Below, in pieces: positions 31,032 through 44,787 of a stretch of 64,000 nt of DNA. The stretch covers positions 3,658,001 through 3,722,000 of the forward strand of contig JAKNDB010000110.1 in the NCBI GenBank assembly GCA_024305405.1, read 5' to 3'. The DNA is from Dirofilaria immitis. Its lineage: Eukaryota > Nematoda > Chromadorea > Rhabditida > Onchocercidae. The position numbers were made by a program, and so were the translations under genes. Numbering within the stretch: position 1 is the stretch's first letter; the number at the start of each line of letters is the position of its first letter. Under the pieces are notes generated by a model. It was not told the origin of the DNA and ran no database searches. It saw only the letters and a program-made list of their open reading frames with translations.

Positions 31032-33935
31032 TATGTAGTGCGCTCTTTATAAGTTGAACATTGTAAGTAAAGTGTTTATAGATAGTTCTTTACTATTTAC
31101 ATCAATTTGAATTTTTCTGCTTTTATACCTCCTACCTCCTGTCATTTGTTGTGTATATTTCCAGATTTGTAATATGAATTCAGTTGTTTTGCATGAAAAT
31201 GAGCTTCATTCAATTTCGAGATGTATGATGTTCACAGAATGATCAAATATAACTCATGTCTTTTGTTAATTTAGAACCAAATGTGCGAGTTTTGGAATGA
31301 GCAGATAATACAGACAGTATTAGACTGGAATTTACAGAACTAAATGGTTCCACATGGAAACTGCTATGATTCTAGTTGTCATTAACCTTTTGATAATCCA
31401 TCACAACATGCAGTCTAACCATTTTTTTCCAACCATAGCTGGATTTTGCTGATAACTCGTTTTAACTCTATATTTCTCTATTTAAGACCATTTTTGATTT
31501 AGTTTTTGACATTCTGATTGAAGTCTAACTGGGTAAAAAACTGATTCTAGATTTTTTTGACTTTGATTTTTGCATGAGTAGACTTTAGATTCTAGCACTG
31601 AAGGTTGATGGACAAAACTATTGATGTACAAAATGCCATATTTTGGATGCAGTTCCTTCATAAACTCTGAATTTACAAAATGGTATGAATCTTGAATTTT
31701 CCTCTAAATGAAAACATCGAGACATGCAAAACTAAATCTAAATGAATTTCCTAATTTCGTCATGTTCATCTATTTTATTTACATTTCTAGAACTGATACT
31801 TACTCGCCCAGATGTTGCCAGCCAGGACTTTGTGCGTGACAGTTCTATACAGTAGCATTCTTTCCATGAAGAATATATTTGTTATTCACTAAGGACTATG
31901 TTTAAAAGTTGTTGTAAAAAAATTTGAAAACCAAGTAAGATTAATTAAATGTGAAAGTATGCCGGAAAGTTTGTATGAGAACTTATATCTCAACCACTTG
32001 ATTTCATTTATTAAAATTTACTCCTACTTCTCCGGAAATCTTCTACAGGCCCTTGATGACTATGCAGGAACGCATTTATTTTGACTTCTACTGGAATCAA
32101 TCGATTTGGAAAAAGTTATAGCACTTAAAATGGAATAATAAAGTTCTATTGTTAGACATGAATTAAGATCAAACTGTATATGCGTATATATTTTTATGAA
32201 ACATATATAAAATTCAACATCGAATTTCTAATTTCAAACTTTAAAATACGAGAACCGGTGGAAGAATACAATATAGAAATAAATGCGCTATGCACTATCT
32301 GAAGATCATAATGACAGAAAGTTATGACAAATACCAAGTCGTATTGTACCAGAATATTCAACACACTAGTAGTGACGGATTTTTAAACAATTTCAGTCAA
32401 CAATAAAGCTAGCTATCCGCATAACGAATACAGAAATTTTTGAACATTCAATTCTCATAACTTTTCTAATAAAATTTCCGGCGTTTTTTCTCGCCAAGAA
32501 ATGTTCAATGAACCAGACAAGCACGCACTGGGTAATTTACTTTCTCTCCAAATTCGTATGAGTCAAAAGCAAATCGAAGACTGTTTCTCGAACACATGTA
32601 GAGCTAGGCGGGGAATCTTTAAATTATCGGACCTCGGATTTTATAAGCCCCTTTCCACATTATTCGAGCATTACTACTACTGTTCGCTAAAAAGTAGTTT
32701 TTGTCCACATTTGTGACTATTTCGATAGAAACAAAAAAAACTTGAAAAATTGAGTCGACTTTCATTCCCACTGGATGCACGGGATATTTCCCGTCCGCTA
32801 TCAGTAAACTGAATAACCGGCATTACACATTCAAAATTAATCGTCGGTACTAAAAAATGGTTTTAAAGGAAAGATTAAAACTTTTTAAAGGTTCGGTCTA
32901 CTCTTCAAGAACTGAGATTTTCATGAAAAATGACTGTTTTAGAGTATTTTCATTTAATTTTAATTTTTTCTTTAACTGTATAATACATAAGCGTAAGAGA
33001 TCTATGAAAATGATACATGTTATGTGAACCTTTAAAAGCATCAAGAAATGTCCGTCAGTCAAAAATAAATGAATTAATAAAAACATAAATATTGTTGAGT
33101 TTTTCGTTATAACAGCGTTAGGATAGAAGACAGCACGCAAAACACTTCCTGGAATGTAATTTTCTGGACTGATAACTTTGATCTTTGAACTTTATATGGT
33201 CACAAAGAAGACAAAGAAGAAACAGATTCTATGAATTACAAAATAAAAAAAAACAGACGTGCAAAAACTTATGTACAATAGCCGTATAACTTTTACCATT
33301 TTTACGTCGAACGCTGCAACAATAGCTTGTCCTTAAAGCCATAATACGTCATGTGACAGCTCAATATAAACATCTGAAAATGCATTTAGAAAATATCTTT
33401 AAATTTATGAGGAATTGTGACTGCTAAACAAATAATAAATTTAAAGAGAATTAATTTGAAGTTATATTTTTATAAATACATAAATCAATTGAATTCCGAC
33501 TGCACATGGTGATTTTTGCTTCATTCAGTTATTTCTAGGTGTATTCTGACAATACCAAGTTCATTATCACCTACATGAGTATAACGATACCAGTCAACAA
33601 ATTAAACCTCCAGTCCACTCAATGATTGAACTGATAGTAATTTGATAACCTTTTTATTTAAACTGCCAACAAACAGTAGTACCTTATGGATCCTCTCTAC
33701 GTTTTTTCCGTGGAAATGTTTTGCTGCATAATGCCTTCACCCCGCCATTTCCAATCCTACATCCAAAAATATAGTATGTAATTTTGACTTAAATTTAAAT
33801 TCAGACTGCAAAATATTTACTGATTTTGATGAAAACGATAAATTTTAAAAATCTTCTGTAAGTATACTACCAATTTTTCCACTACAAATAAAAGTGATAA
33901 TGATTTACAAGCACACGTAAACATTTCCACTATCA
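31032..33935. other. Spacer between the convergent ETS and DRAM genes
   Basis: This should contain the two 3' untranslated regions. A 71-codon open frame at 32501-32716 begins with ATG but matches no family I know and has no supported splice context. GC-richer islands near 33300-33370 and 33690-33760 could be exon remnants; I cannot identify them. Confidence 0.45.
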
Positions 33936-36781
33936 TCAACACGGTGAACTAAGATCGGTAGCAGAGCGCCATAGCGGACTATTATCCAAATGCGAAACTA
34001 GCGGCTGCACATTTAATTCAACGCGAAGTTTTTCAAAATCGCGAGAGAAGCTGCAAACAGTGTTCAATATCGCAATTTTTAAACAGATTATTAAGGAATT
34101 TATAATCTTAAAGTAAAAAAACCTCTTCTTTGAACTTTGATATTTTTTAAAACTAGACTGCGATGATATTGATGTATTTTCATAAATTCTTATTTGCACA
34201 AAATTTCGCGAAATGGAGAAATTGCAAAGATATCAGTGTCTGGAATAAAACGGGAAGGTTTTTAAATATGTCCCAAACAAAAATAGTCTATCCAGAAAAC
34301 TGATCGGTGAAATATGCTACGATATCAGAGAAGAGAAAATTTTTCATTAGCATCAAAATAAAAATTTCATTAGTGAATATTTCATAATGAAATTGCACAA
34401 ATCTCATATTGAACAGTTAAAATACTTCGACAAAAATAATGTTTTCTAATATTTTTCTCAAATTTTTTACAGGATTTACGAACTTGATTTGTACTAAAGC
34501 ATGATAACACACAGAATACTTTTTAAATTACGGAGAAGTATAATTTAGAATTGCTGAAAATATACCTCAATATGAATAAAACATTACATACTGCCAAACA
34601 CCATTCGGCAATAGCAGAAATGCAGTGAAGATTGTAACCCTGAAAATAAATTAACGAACCAAGAGAATGTCTGAGAGAATTATTTTCCCTACAAATATCT
34701 TAGATTTTTAATTGTGAATCTCAAAATATTTCTAACGATCGCAAATTAATCCCCTAATTCCAATGAGTGGGAAAATTATACATCGGACAGTGCTGTTTAT
34801 TGGCTTTTTAAACGGCTTCTGATTTGGACTATCAGACCATTCATTTAAATCGCCAGTTTAACCAATCCTAGACTCTAAATAACCTAGAATTAGCTGAATA
34901 CGCAACAACATTTTCTCGACCTGTCCAAACTCCCAACGATACGACTTGCCACTCAGACGCGATGTTTAGGTCAATTTTAGCACAGAAAAAATCTCCGGAA
35001 ATAACATATTTTGAAGAAAAAAACGTATTAATGGCGAAAATCTTACGGGTTGATTTATTTTCCTGGACCAGGGCCTCGGTGTAGGAAGATCAGGAAAATG
35101 CTTGTGAAATTCAATTGATGCAGCTACACCGAAAGAAATAACTAAAAATATATTGAAATTATAATACTGTCAAATCCCTTCGCTTGTCAACCATTATTAC
35201 AACCATTATCTATCTATCTTTATTTTCCTTCCTTCCCTTCCTATCATCACATGGAAAGATGGACTATTTCTGAGCAAAACCTTTTTGTGCCTAATTTCAA
35301 CGTCGTATATAAAGTTGGTGAACGAATCATTAATACGCCTGTGCTGCTCTTCAAACGAAACTAAGCAACCATTCATTTTCAAGTTCTTCAACACGTAGGA
35401 AAATACTACCAGTTTCAAAATCTTTAAAAATCAAGAGTGACAACCTGTGACAAAGAATAGTGTAGCAGATAATGCTATTGCTCCACGGATGAAACCAATC
35501 CGACGATTATTGTATAACGGATACATGTAAATGGTAAGACAAAATTGCAGAAGCATATAAAAACAGCCGCATCCAAAACATAAAAATGCTCCAGTTAAAT
35601 GCACTGTGATAACAGCCGTTTCCTAGAAAATTTTTTCCTAATTATTATCTGTTTAGCTTTTGATCCAATTTATTCCAGTTAGATCTTAAGATTAAGATCA
35701 TGTTATCGCAACATCGCTTAAGATCAAGTATTGTTTCTTAATTAATTTGATTTATATCTTGAGTTTAATTGCCCTGGTTACGAAGTTTCATTTTTTTAGA
35801 GGTAATTGTTTTATCTGTTGCGAAATAAGGGACAAATTCTTCAATATCCAGGGATTTACGCAATAACATATTGAATAATGAAGTAAGCTAAGTATCTTAG
35901 ATCGTATCTTAAGTATTTTGATTAAATGACCGCTAATCAATAGAATTGACAACTAATCGATGCTAGCTTTAATTGATCTACTTTCAAAAAGATAAAAAAA
36001 AAAAAAACAACTTATAAAAACTACATCAATACAATTTTGTTTCATGAAACTAAATTAAAAAAAATCTTGGCAAATGATAATCCTAATACTTTAAGATTGA
36101 TTAAAAATACTTGAAAATTGGCGACAACGAACATTCCAACTCCACCAACCATACCGATAACGAATGCAAAAATATTCAGACGTTTCAGCAAATGATCTGA
36201 GTCACGATTGAGCTCAACTACTAGCGAGTATCTATAAAATTTTGCTCCATACATTCTCTCCTCTTTGTAGATTTATTTGCTATCCCATAATTTTTTGTTC
36301 CATTTCCACTTTCTTTTAGATTTTCTTTCTTCATTCATGTTTTCATTTGTTCCAGAACTAGAGTTTATTGAAACACTTATTCTGAGGGACTATAAAAAGT
36401 TCGGGATCATTCCACAACCACATTTAATCCAAAAGCTTAATAAATCTGGAATAAGTACCTTAAATAAATAATAAGCATTATCAGAAACGAGCATAAATTG
36501 AGCATCATGCTAAAGATACATGATTCCGGACGATGATCGCCAGAATATGAAATGTATGGAAAAACTGGATCTATATCACCATGCCATACTGCCAATACAT
36601 AAGATGCACCTGCAATCATAACAACATCCAGAGATAGCGAAAAAAATCTGAAAATACGACCAAAGTTTACAAGACAAATGTAAAGAAAACTCAGTTAAAA
36701 AAGCTTACTTAGCATCAACGTAAAGAATATTGCAAAGAAAATAGGAAGATGGCCAGCAGCAAGAAGGCCAAGCTGTAACAT
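33936..36781 (-). CDS. DRAM/Frag1/Sfk1 family membrane protein (autophagy modulator type)
   Basis: Six-pass membrane protein of the family containing human DRAM1/DRAM2, which act at lysosomes in autophagy. Exons, right to left: 36781-36709, 36609-36459, 36231-36111, 35622-35445, 35123-35047, 34639-34566 and 34050-33936. All junctions are in phase with no correction; product about 262 residues. Family signatures: HGDIDPVFPYISYSG after TM1, RPESCIFSMMLNLCSF, GMVGGVGMFVVANFQ followed by ETAVITVHLTGAFLCFGCG, and HCISAIAEWCLAVCNVLFI before a cytoplasmic tail SFSRDFEKLRVELNV. The ATG lies 30 bases after TTTCAG (acceptor ending 36812), consistent with a spliced leader. Head to head with ATG13. Membership is clear; whether it is a DRAM orthologue in function is inference. 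Confidence 0.92.
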
Positions 36782-38006
36782 TCCCCGTCTTTGCGTCTCT
36801 TCTTGCGGCTTCTGAAATCATCTCAAGGTTAAAATTAAAATATAATGAAATCTAGCCACAGATTTCCTGCCAACGGATAACTTAAAGTCATGTTTGGAAG
36901 TCCTATGATATATAAACGCTACCCTTAGCTCCTTCTACAATATAACAACCCATTCTCATATACATCAGTTCTCCAAAGGTCAAATATCCACGGAAGAATG
37001 CGAATGCCCTTGAATCCATTTGTGAAAATTCGCTCTTCCTACATCGTAAAATTCGGACGAGACAATGCACGCATGATACAAAATAACGAGATATTGAAAT
37101 CTGTCTAGCTTCTGATGGATACTGGACTCCTACCGAAGAAATGACTGTTCGGGTACTATTTGGATGAGGCAACTTTGGTGAGATATCCGTTTTCTAATCC
37201 ATTCTCAGACCATTTCAAACCATTTTTTCCAAGTTTGTAAATCTTCATTAAGCATTTTCGTATCATATCGAGATTGGTTGAGATATATCATTGGAATCTT
37301 AATTGATTATTTTTTAAATCCGGTCCAATTTTAATTTCAGTCATTGACTAATTCAGAATACTCGAATTGTACACAACCGTCGCCACCTCGATCGAATTTT
37401 TGAGGAAATGACTTTGACAAATTTTAAATGTTGTAATTAAAAAAATGTTGTTGTTATTCGTTTAGTAGAGGTTTTTCAATCGCATATTGTATTAGTGTAG
37501 CAATTGTTTCATTTCATTACTTTGTGGAGAATCACTGCCATTTAATTCCGTTTCGAATTCATATTTCAATTTTTTGATTACTAGTCATTACAATTTATCC
37601 TTCATATCTCTGCATCTTTTTATTTTCATTTTTGCTAACGTCCTCTTCGCTTCCATTTCATTTCACTATAGTTAATTAATTAGGGATTGGATAGTTTCCA
37701 TTTAGTAAGGAAAATGACCCACGTTATCCCACTCCTTTCTTTTCCTTTCCCTACACTCTTGAAAGCTAGTCACACGTGTAAGTAGAGTCTTAAATTGATA
37801 TTGTCTGGAAGTTTTTAGATTTTTTGGAATAAACCAGACTTCCGATGGTGTAATATATTTGATTTCTTAGAACATCATTATTTGAAGATTCATATCTCAC
37901 GGTTGCATGTCCATCTAAATATACCGCATGTCAAGTTCAAGTCGTGCCGGATATTGCTTAACCTATTTCTGCCCATAATAAGAAATGAAAAGCTTTTTCT
38001 TTTAGC
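36782..38006. promoter_or_regulatory. Shared divergent upstream region of DRAM-like gene and ATG13
   Basis: About 1.2 kb separates the two start codons. On the minus strand 36903-37172 is an 89-codon open frame of unusually even composition (starting MPHPNSTRTV), which could be an upstream DRAM exon or a separate small gene; no homology was recognised. Both flanking genes show a TTTCAG or TTTTAG acceptor within 30 bases of their ATG. No specific transcription factor site can be claimed. Confidence 0.45.
37996..38006 (+). promoter_or_regulatory. Spliced-leader type acceptor at the ATG13 start
   Basis: TTTTTCTTTTAG ends one base before the ATG at 38007. Such placement is characteristic of nematode trans-splicing, and it fixes the start codon choice. 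Confidence 0.6.
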
Positions 38007-41000
38007 ATGAGCGATTCAGCAACATGTTCGAAATCATATCAAGAATTCGTTAAATTCGGCAAATTCTTCACAACGCGTTTGGTAAATAGTTTTTATTGTC
38101 AAGTGGTAAACTTTAGATGGTTTGGATCATGTTCCAATGTTTTAACATTAATCTGGAAAACCTGGAGTAACTCGGGATATCAAAGGAAAGCAAAGCGTTT
38201 GTTTTAGGTTCAAGCACTTGTTCAATCACGTCTTGGTCAGCTGATAGTACAGTCATGTAGTGTGTCACCAGATCCTACAGATTGGTTCAGTGTACGAATT
38301 GATGAGCTGGGTGAAGTGGCTGCGCAATTACGTACAAGCGTCACAAAGTTAGCATTTTCAGGACTAGCACATTTTTCTTGAATTTTTATTTAACTTTGTC
38401 CTTCTATTGGAGTTAAATTTCGTTCGATGTTTCTCTTACTTCCTTTTTTCCAGATATCCTCCGAACGCTAATTGTTTCACTTTGGATTTCTTGCTTCATA
38501 CTGCTGATGGCGATGTTTTACCCTTGGAATCCTGGCACGTTTCTTTTTTTTACTTATTTTCAAGTAATTTGCCTCCTTATCGGGAAGGAAAGTTAAGGAT
38601 TATCAAGGTGATGGATATTTAAAAAAGTTAATTCAGAAATCAGAAGAATTAACTCAAATTTGGAATATAAAACTCAGTTTTAGCGCAAAAATTATATTGA
38701 ATTATGAATTCGTCATTTGACGAGAAGGATCAGCGGATCATTAGGTTTATCATTTTCCAGGTGTATCCGGTATGAATCGGAATTGACTGATGGGAATGTC
38801 AATATAAGGACCGAATTGTACCACCAATTAGGGACACTTTTAAAATCAGCAATTGTAGCATCACGAATGACTCCAGCCTATCGTTATTATGTGCGCAAAC
38901 AAAGTCCTGATACTTTCATTATTATGTACAGAGTAAGGGTTATCTAGTTTATATTTCGGTTATAAAACTGAAGAATTTTTCATAGTTGACTTATGATCGA
39001 ACAGTCGTCTATAAAATAGATTAGATATTTACTGTTTTTAAGGTTTACGAAAAAGAGCCAGAAATGGATTTGGGTGAAGAGCAGAAAAAGTTCGCATTGG
39101 TTTGGTAGCATCTCCATTTGGTGGATTTTCTGTTGATCTTCTGTATCGTACAAAAATGGAAATTGACCGGTTAACCTTTAAATGTCTTGCTAAGATTATA
39201 GCTTTTTACCATCGCTTGTTAACTGGGACTTAGTTGTAGCTGCTGCATTATCACACGTCAATTGTGGTCCTCATTCTCTTACATTTGACGAATTTAGGGT
39301 GCTTAAGATCAACGAACTTCTCCATTTTCATGTTAGCTGGATTGCTATGATCAAAAATTTTTTGTATAATATTTCAGTTTTTGTGTTTTTTTAGGTTTTT
39401 GCACTATATTTACGGATTATTATATAAATTAAATAGATTTCTTTTAAATCAGTTCAGTGTTATTTATTTTTCATTTGCAGTACAACGACGCAGGAAATGA
39501 ATGTAACCACTGTGGCTGTATTGGAGAATGTGGACATCAATGAGCATCAATCTGACATGAATATAGATGTCCCAATGTTGATTCCTTTCGGTCCTGTTCC
39601 TGTTCGTGGTGGTGAAATTGAACCGATTACTCCGGTTTCAAACCTTACTGGCATTTTCAATAATAACCTTGCTAAACAGGTGAATTTTCAGAAATTCCAC
39701 CAAATTTCAATGGTACCATAAACCAAAAAGCTGGTTGCTTAAAAACATTTTGTAAATAACTAGTCATGATTTAATATTGGATGCAGTTTTCCTATCACAT
39801 TGCGTTTATTTATAAATAGGATTAAGATTTTCAGGGAAGAATGAATTGGTATCAGAAGCTTTTTCACGACGTGTACACTTTCATTTGGGTCATTCACGAT
39901 CTTCTTCAGATGACGCTTGTCATCGTGGTGATGTGTGCAGCAATGAAAACATCTTTGGTATGAGCGCTTCTGAAAGATTTTAATCGAGACCTAAGATTTA
40001 TGATTCAGTGGGATGCGATGGTTGTACAGAATATTATGAATTATCAGTTGAATTTATTTAGGTCTAGATAGGAACAGTAGTCAGCCATATAGTTCAAGTT
40101 TACCACATCGACTGGCATCAATGGTATGTTCAAAAGATTGAATTGTGCAATATTATTAAATTATTGTCATAACTAATAAATTAATACCATAAATCTCATG
40201 CGCTAATTTGATAATGTTAACACTATGTAAAAGTTGAGATCAAAAAAATTTGGTGAATTCACTGCAATTTTTTCTTTCTGGAGAAATGATAATTTTTCGT
40301 TCCAGAAAAACCGATCAAGAACTCATTCGTTTCCATTTTCAACTTTGCTTACTACGGCTACGAATGATTTGATTCCGGGTCAAGGATTTTTAGGAGGACT
40401 AGAAGAAAGTGACAAGATAACGCCAACTTCTTCCCTGGTCGTGGTACTTTTTCTTTTTATAGCATTTGGTTTGAAAAATGGAATTACTACTCAGTGCGGT
40501 AGAAATGTGGAAAATCAGCGTCACCTCCGAGAAGTTTTGTGAAACATCGCTTTTGTATGTGACTGTGCTTTACATGCATTCTTCATAGCTATGCATTTAT
40601 GAAGTATTTTCTCAATAACGTGAATCATTTTAGTTCATTCTCCATCACCATCAGCTACTCTTGTGGCTTCTAACTCGACATGTTCTGCAACAAGCGTACC
40701 TAACCGTATGCATCAGTGTGCTACTGTCCCTTCTGGAGTAAATTTAATGAATAATGGAGCAAATGAAAAACAGGAAGAAGATTCTGCTGAAGAAACGGAA
40801 GTGCAAAGCGACGATGATGACGATGACTTGACAAGTAGCGACGGTAGTTATGTCAAGGTATTCTAAAATTTATCGAAACTGATGTAGTAAGTTTTATTTT
40901 GACATCGATATACAAAATATAAAAATGAAAGAGGAGAAAAGATGCGTCGACTTATTTGTGGAGTGAATAATTGTATCTAGGTTTGTTCTTGATCTTTTCG

Positions 41001-41710
41001 CTACGTCCATTAAATTAACTAGCTTTTGTTCATCAAATTAGCCAATTAACTGCTTTCTTCGCTAGCTAATCTCTGGTTCAAGATGAAATTTTGTTTCATC
41101 ATATTAATCTCATGTGCATTTGTATTTCAGGTGGCATTTGGAAGTAGTGAAAGTTTAGCAAATGGTTTAGGCGAGTTCATGAAACAATGTCGGTCGGCTC
41201 CAACTCATCTTTCATTTCAAATCGATAGCACATCTGTCATTCCTGAATTGGTAAATTTTTCTGCTGAAAATAAGAGAAGGGAAGTGAGGGCGAGTTTACT
41301 GAGATCTACAAATAGCAGATAAGGTTAGATAAGGCCACGCTAAAGCGTATTAACGACAAATATCGGCTTCTACGAATCACCGAATCTGACCGCTAATGAG
41401 CTCACCCGACCAACTTCATAGCTGATATTGAAAACAAAACCTTTTTCTGCATCCAGGGTTACAATCACCCGGAATAAATCATGTTGCTTGAGGAAATGCC
41501 ATTTTACGGGCGAATTCTGTAGTCATGATGATACGTTTGGTTGATGCGAGCTATCTTATTTGAAAATTCTTCTCATTCCTTGCTTCTACTGTTATCATTA
41601 CAGCTGTATATCAGCTATGTGTTTTTAGTTGGCACAGTTTGAAAGCAACCAAAAATTTTCGACAATTTTTAGAAGAAATCAAACGAAAAGCAGACAGTGA
41701 TGAAGACTGA
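38007..41710 (+). CDS. atg-13: Autophagy protein ATG13 (EPG-1-like)
   Basis: HORMA-domain subunit of the ULK1/UNC-51 kinase complex that starts autophagosome formation. Exons: 38007-38081, 38208-38347, 38454-38591, 38761-38932, 39043-39169, 39481-39679, 39835-39957, 40062-40123, 40306-40437, 40634-40857, 41131-41250 and 41629-41710; about 530 residues, like human ATG13 (517). The N-terminal HORMA region shows SPDPTDWFSVRIDELGEV, LGTLLKSAIVASRMTPAYRY, TFIIMYR and RIGLVASPFGGFSVDLLYR. A Ser-rich, disordered middle and an acidic DDDDDLTSSDGSYVKV segment follow, then LGEFMKQCRSAP and the C-terminal NQKFFDNFLEEIKRK. The frame is broken by a lost A at 39084-39088 and lost T at 41656-41659 and 41666-41670. 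Phase does not close at 39679/39835 and 40437/40634, so those joints are uncertain. Confidence 0.93.
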
Positions 41711-44700
41711 TTGCAGGTCATATATATTTTTCTGTTGCTTACTTAATCATATCCGGTGTCATAGATATAACTTCTTTTCGCTTCTTTCTAATGTGCTTTA
41801 ACCATCTTTGCCACATTTGTTCTGCATACCACACATGTTGCTTTTGTTATTTGATTTGACCTTTGATAGAAAGGAAAAGAACGGTTTTCTAGATAATTAC
41901 TCCTTATTTATGAACTATTAACCGTCGATAGATAATAAGAGTCGGTGAATTAAAATAATTCTGGGAAGAAATTTGGCCGTATCAGGCATGTATTTGCTCG
42001 AATGCAAGCAAACGGTATTATTTTGGTGGTGAGTATGAATGTTAATAAAGATGGTGTAAGTTTCTTCTCAGAGCTTAAAGCGTATATTTTATTGTTCAAT
42101 TCCAGCAAATTTATGATATTAAAATTTTTTTAAGTCAAAGATCATTTTACTGTCTACAGTACAAGACTTTACGTAAGTAGAATCTTTTCCATATTACACT
42201 TTATATTATTTAACGAAAATCAAGAATTTCTGCATAATAGCTTTTCATAGCTTAGAGCGGAAAATTCGCCGATCAGATGGCATTGGAAAATTATTGAAAA
42301 GAAAAAGTAGTAATGTTTTTGATATCAGTATTAATACTTGGTTGTGCTTAATTTTGGTTAACTTCTCTTCTCTTCTTCTTGCATATATTGTCTTTGGTTT
42401 ATTATTTCGAAATTTGCTGTTATTACGAATAATTTTGATAATCACAGTAGTCAATGACTGATAAATTCTTCCAAAAATCTATGCTGTTTTTACATTCGTT
42501 TCAGAACATTTTATGAAAACAATCTGGAATTACGTTTACGAAGATGAACTAAAAATCGAGTACTCGAAATTCATAATTTCAAAAATGGGAAGCTAGTACT
42601 ATTAACATAATATGATTTTGCCAGGTCTATTGGTAAACAGATTTGAATTGGTTCTTAATATAATGTAATATAGATTTGATTGGATTTTTTGGGTAGTCTG
42701 AGGATGTGTTGTACATGGGTGGAATAGAGACTAGATTGCTTCTCATGCTACTTCAAAATTCGAAGAATTAACTTACATATTTCTCTTGAATTATATTCAT
42801 TATGACAATTTTGAAAGACTCAAATCATTGTTCACTCCATAACTATACATATTTTCGATACAAGTAGAAATTTGCAATTACCTTAATTCTGCATTTAAGT
42901 TGCTAAGACTGATCTTCCTTCCCTTGCTTCTAAATTCGTCTTGCGAATGAATCAGGTAATTTTTTTCATCTGCTAGCTTAATGTTTGAAAATTATTAGGA
43001 ATGGAAGATAAAGAGAAAAAGCATCAATACCTCAATAAATTAGGTTTATAAATCTGAATTCTGTCTTCCGTTCTAACGCTTTGATGAAGTAATCATCTAA
43101 AAGTGTTCATAATATACGCTTTTGGAATGTTTTATGAACTGGATATCGAGTTTGAAACGACGATGCATGTTTCTACTGAAATTTTTCCTTTTTTTTTAAT
43201 AATGCAGTTGTTTTGATTCTTTTTATTTTGCTTATTTTCTTTCTGAAATTGAGAATAAAGTAATTACTGTACTTTTTTAGCCGAATATAGTACTCTACAA
43301 ATTGACATAAAGATTGAGCATCCCCAAAATTTAACTTGGATTTGACTACCCACGCAAATAATTATGATGTAATTTCAAAATTGTTTAGTTCATAGGCATA
43401 TTATACACTTCTATATGGATTTGTCATAGTAGTGAAATTATTGATTCTGATTAAAATTTTTTGCCAAAAAGTTCTATTATAGCCATCACCACAATTTGTT
43501 TCACCATCTTCATGCTTATTGCAAAAATCCTGGATAAACAGTATTTCGAATATATCTTATAGAAAATTAAAAAGCAACGATTATTAAAGTATATTTAAAA
43601 CAAAGTTTCAGGAATGGATTAGCAGTGTTTTGGAAAGCTTTCATTTATTCTAGATAGAAATTCCAATCAAGTCGAATTAAATCTGAAAATGATGCAATGA
43701 ACATGTCTAATCAGATTATGCGGTATCTGAGATTATTGTAGTGAAACCAATAGAAGACAAAGGCAGGCAAAGAGAGCAATAAAAAGAAGAAACTGCTCCA
43801 GTTATATGAAGGGAAATAAAAAGGAACGGATAGATTAATAATGGATCATTGAGCGAGAAAGGTGCTCAGTAGTGAGGTGTGGTCAAAAGAAACAATACCT
43901 TTGATTTGTAGGCGATTAAGACGAAGACATTTGCACATTCAAGTAAAATTTCTATTTTGTTTTGATTAGGTGGAACAAGTATTCATTCGTAAATGGATAA
44001 ATCGTTAAGAAGACATCTGGAAACTTTTCCGTCCTTGTAAACCTGTTAGTGATGATGTTGCAGTGTCTCTTCAAACTGAGGAAAAGAGAAGTAGGATAAT
44101 TTAAAATGAATCCAGTCATTCACAGCTGATTGGTTAAATCCTTCACTCTACTACGTTTCCTTCCATTGTCTTTTGTATCTATCTTTTCTTTGGTCTTTCA
44201 TTATCGTATTTTAGTAATTTTTCGAATAATGGAAATTAGCAATTGTCAGTATTGTAATATTGCTGTTTTGTGCAGTGCTCGCAGTACAGTTATTTGTTGT
44301 TATTTGAACTTCTGCATTCCAGATGTTATCAAAATTGCTAAAATTCTCATCATCACTGCATGATATAATGTCTTGTTGTTGTTGTTATTCGAAGTTTCAT
44401 CAGTCCAGCATTAATTTTTATTTTCTCCTATTGCTATTGCTTGTATGATGTTAAAAATGCATCAAGTTGGTAGGTATAGCTTACAACCAAATAGGATGTT
44501 TTGGATAATGCATATTCCAAGTCATCTCTAAAGTACCATACACTTTTCATTTTTGTTCTTGATTTATGCATTTGCGTGCTGCCAAAAAAGATTTTATCGT
44601 ACCTTGACGACTTGATTCGATTGGCAAAATCGACGCTGTGAACATTTGGGAAAAATCGAGTTCTTCGACTTGTGACTTCACTGGACAATCTAGATTTCGC

Positions 44701-44787
44701 CAAAGGCGCATTCTCTGTGATTGTTACTATTCATCCTCCATACACCTTCGAAACTTTCCTACCCTGACAAGGAATCTTTGGGCCTCG
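41711..44787. other. Spacer with possible unrecognised exons
   Basis: Mostly AT-rich. Two short stretches look exon-like. One lies at about 41972-42031 and ends at a GTGAGT donor, reading RIRHVFARMQANG. The other lies at about 43972-44042 after TTTTGATTAG, reading VEQVFIRKWINR before a frame break. They might belong to a small unidentified gene with the same one-base losses seen elsewhere. No family was recognised. Confidence 0.3.

Noticed and set aside
32501..32716. 71-codon ATG-initiated frame between the ETS and DRAM genes
   Set aside because: The peptide has a reasonable composition but matches no family, lacks splice support and lies in the 3' spacer of two convergent genes.
36610..36647. 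Apparent frameshift in the DRAM-like gene at a run of seven T
   Set aside because: Using the GATTGCAG acceptor (exon start 36609) instead of the earlier one joins exon 1 in phase and gives FTLMLSASYVLAVWHG, matching the family without any correction.
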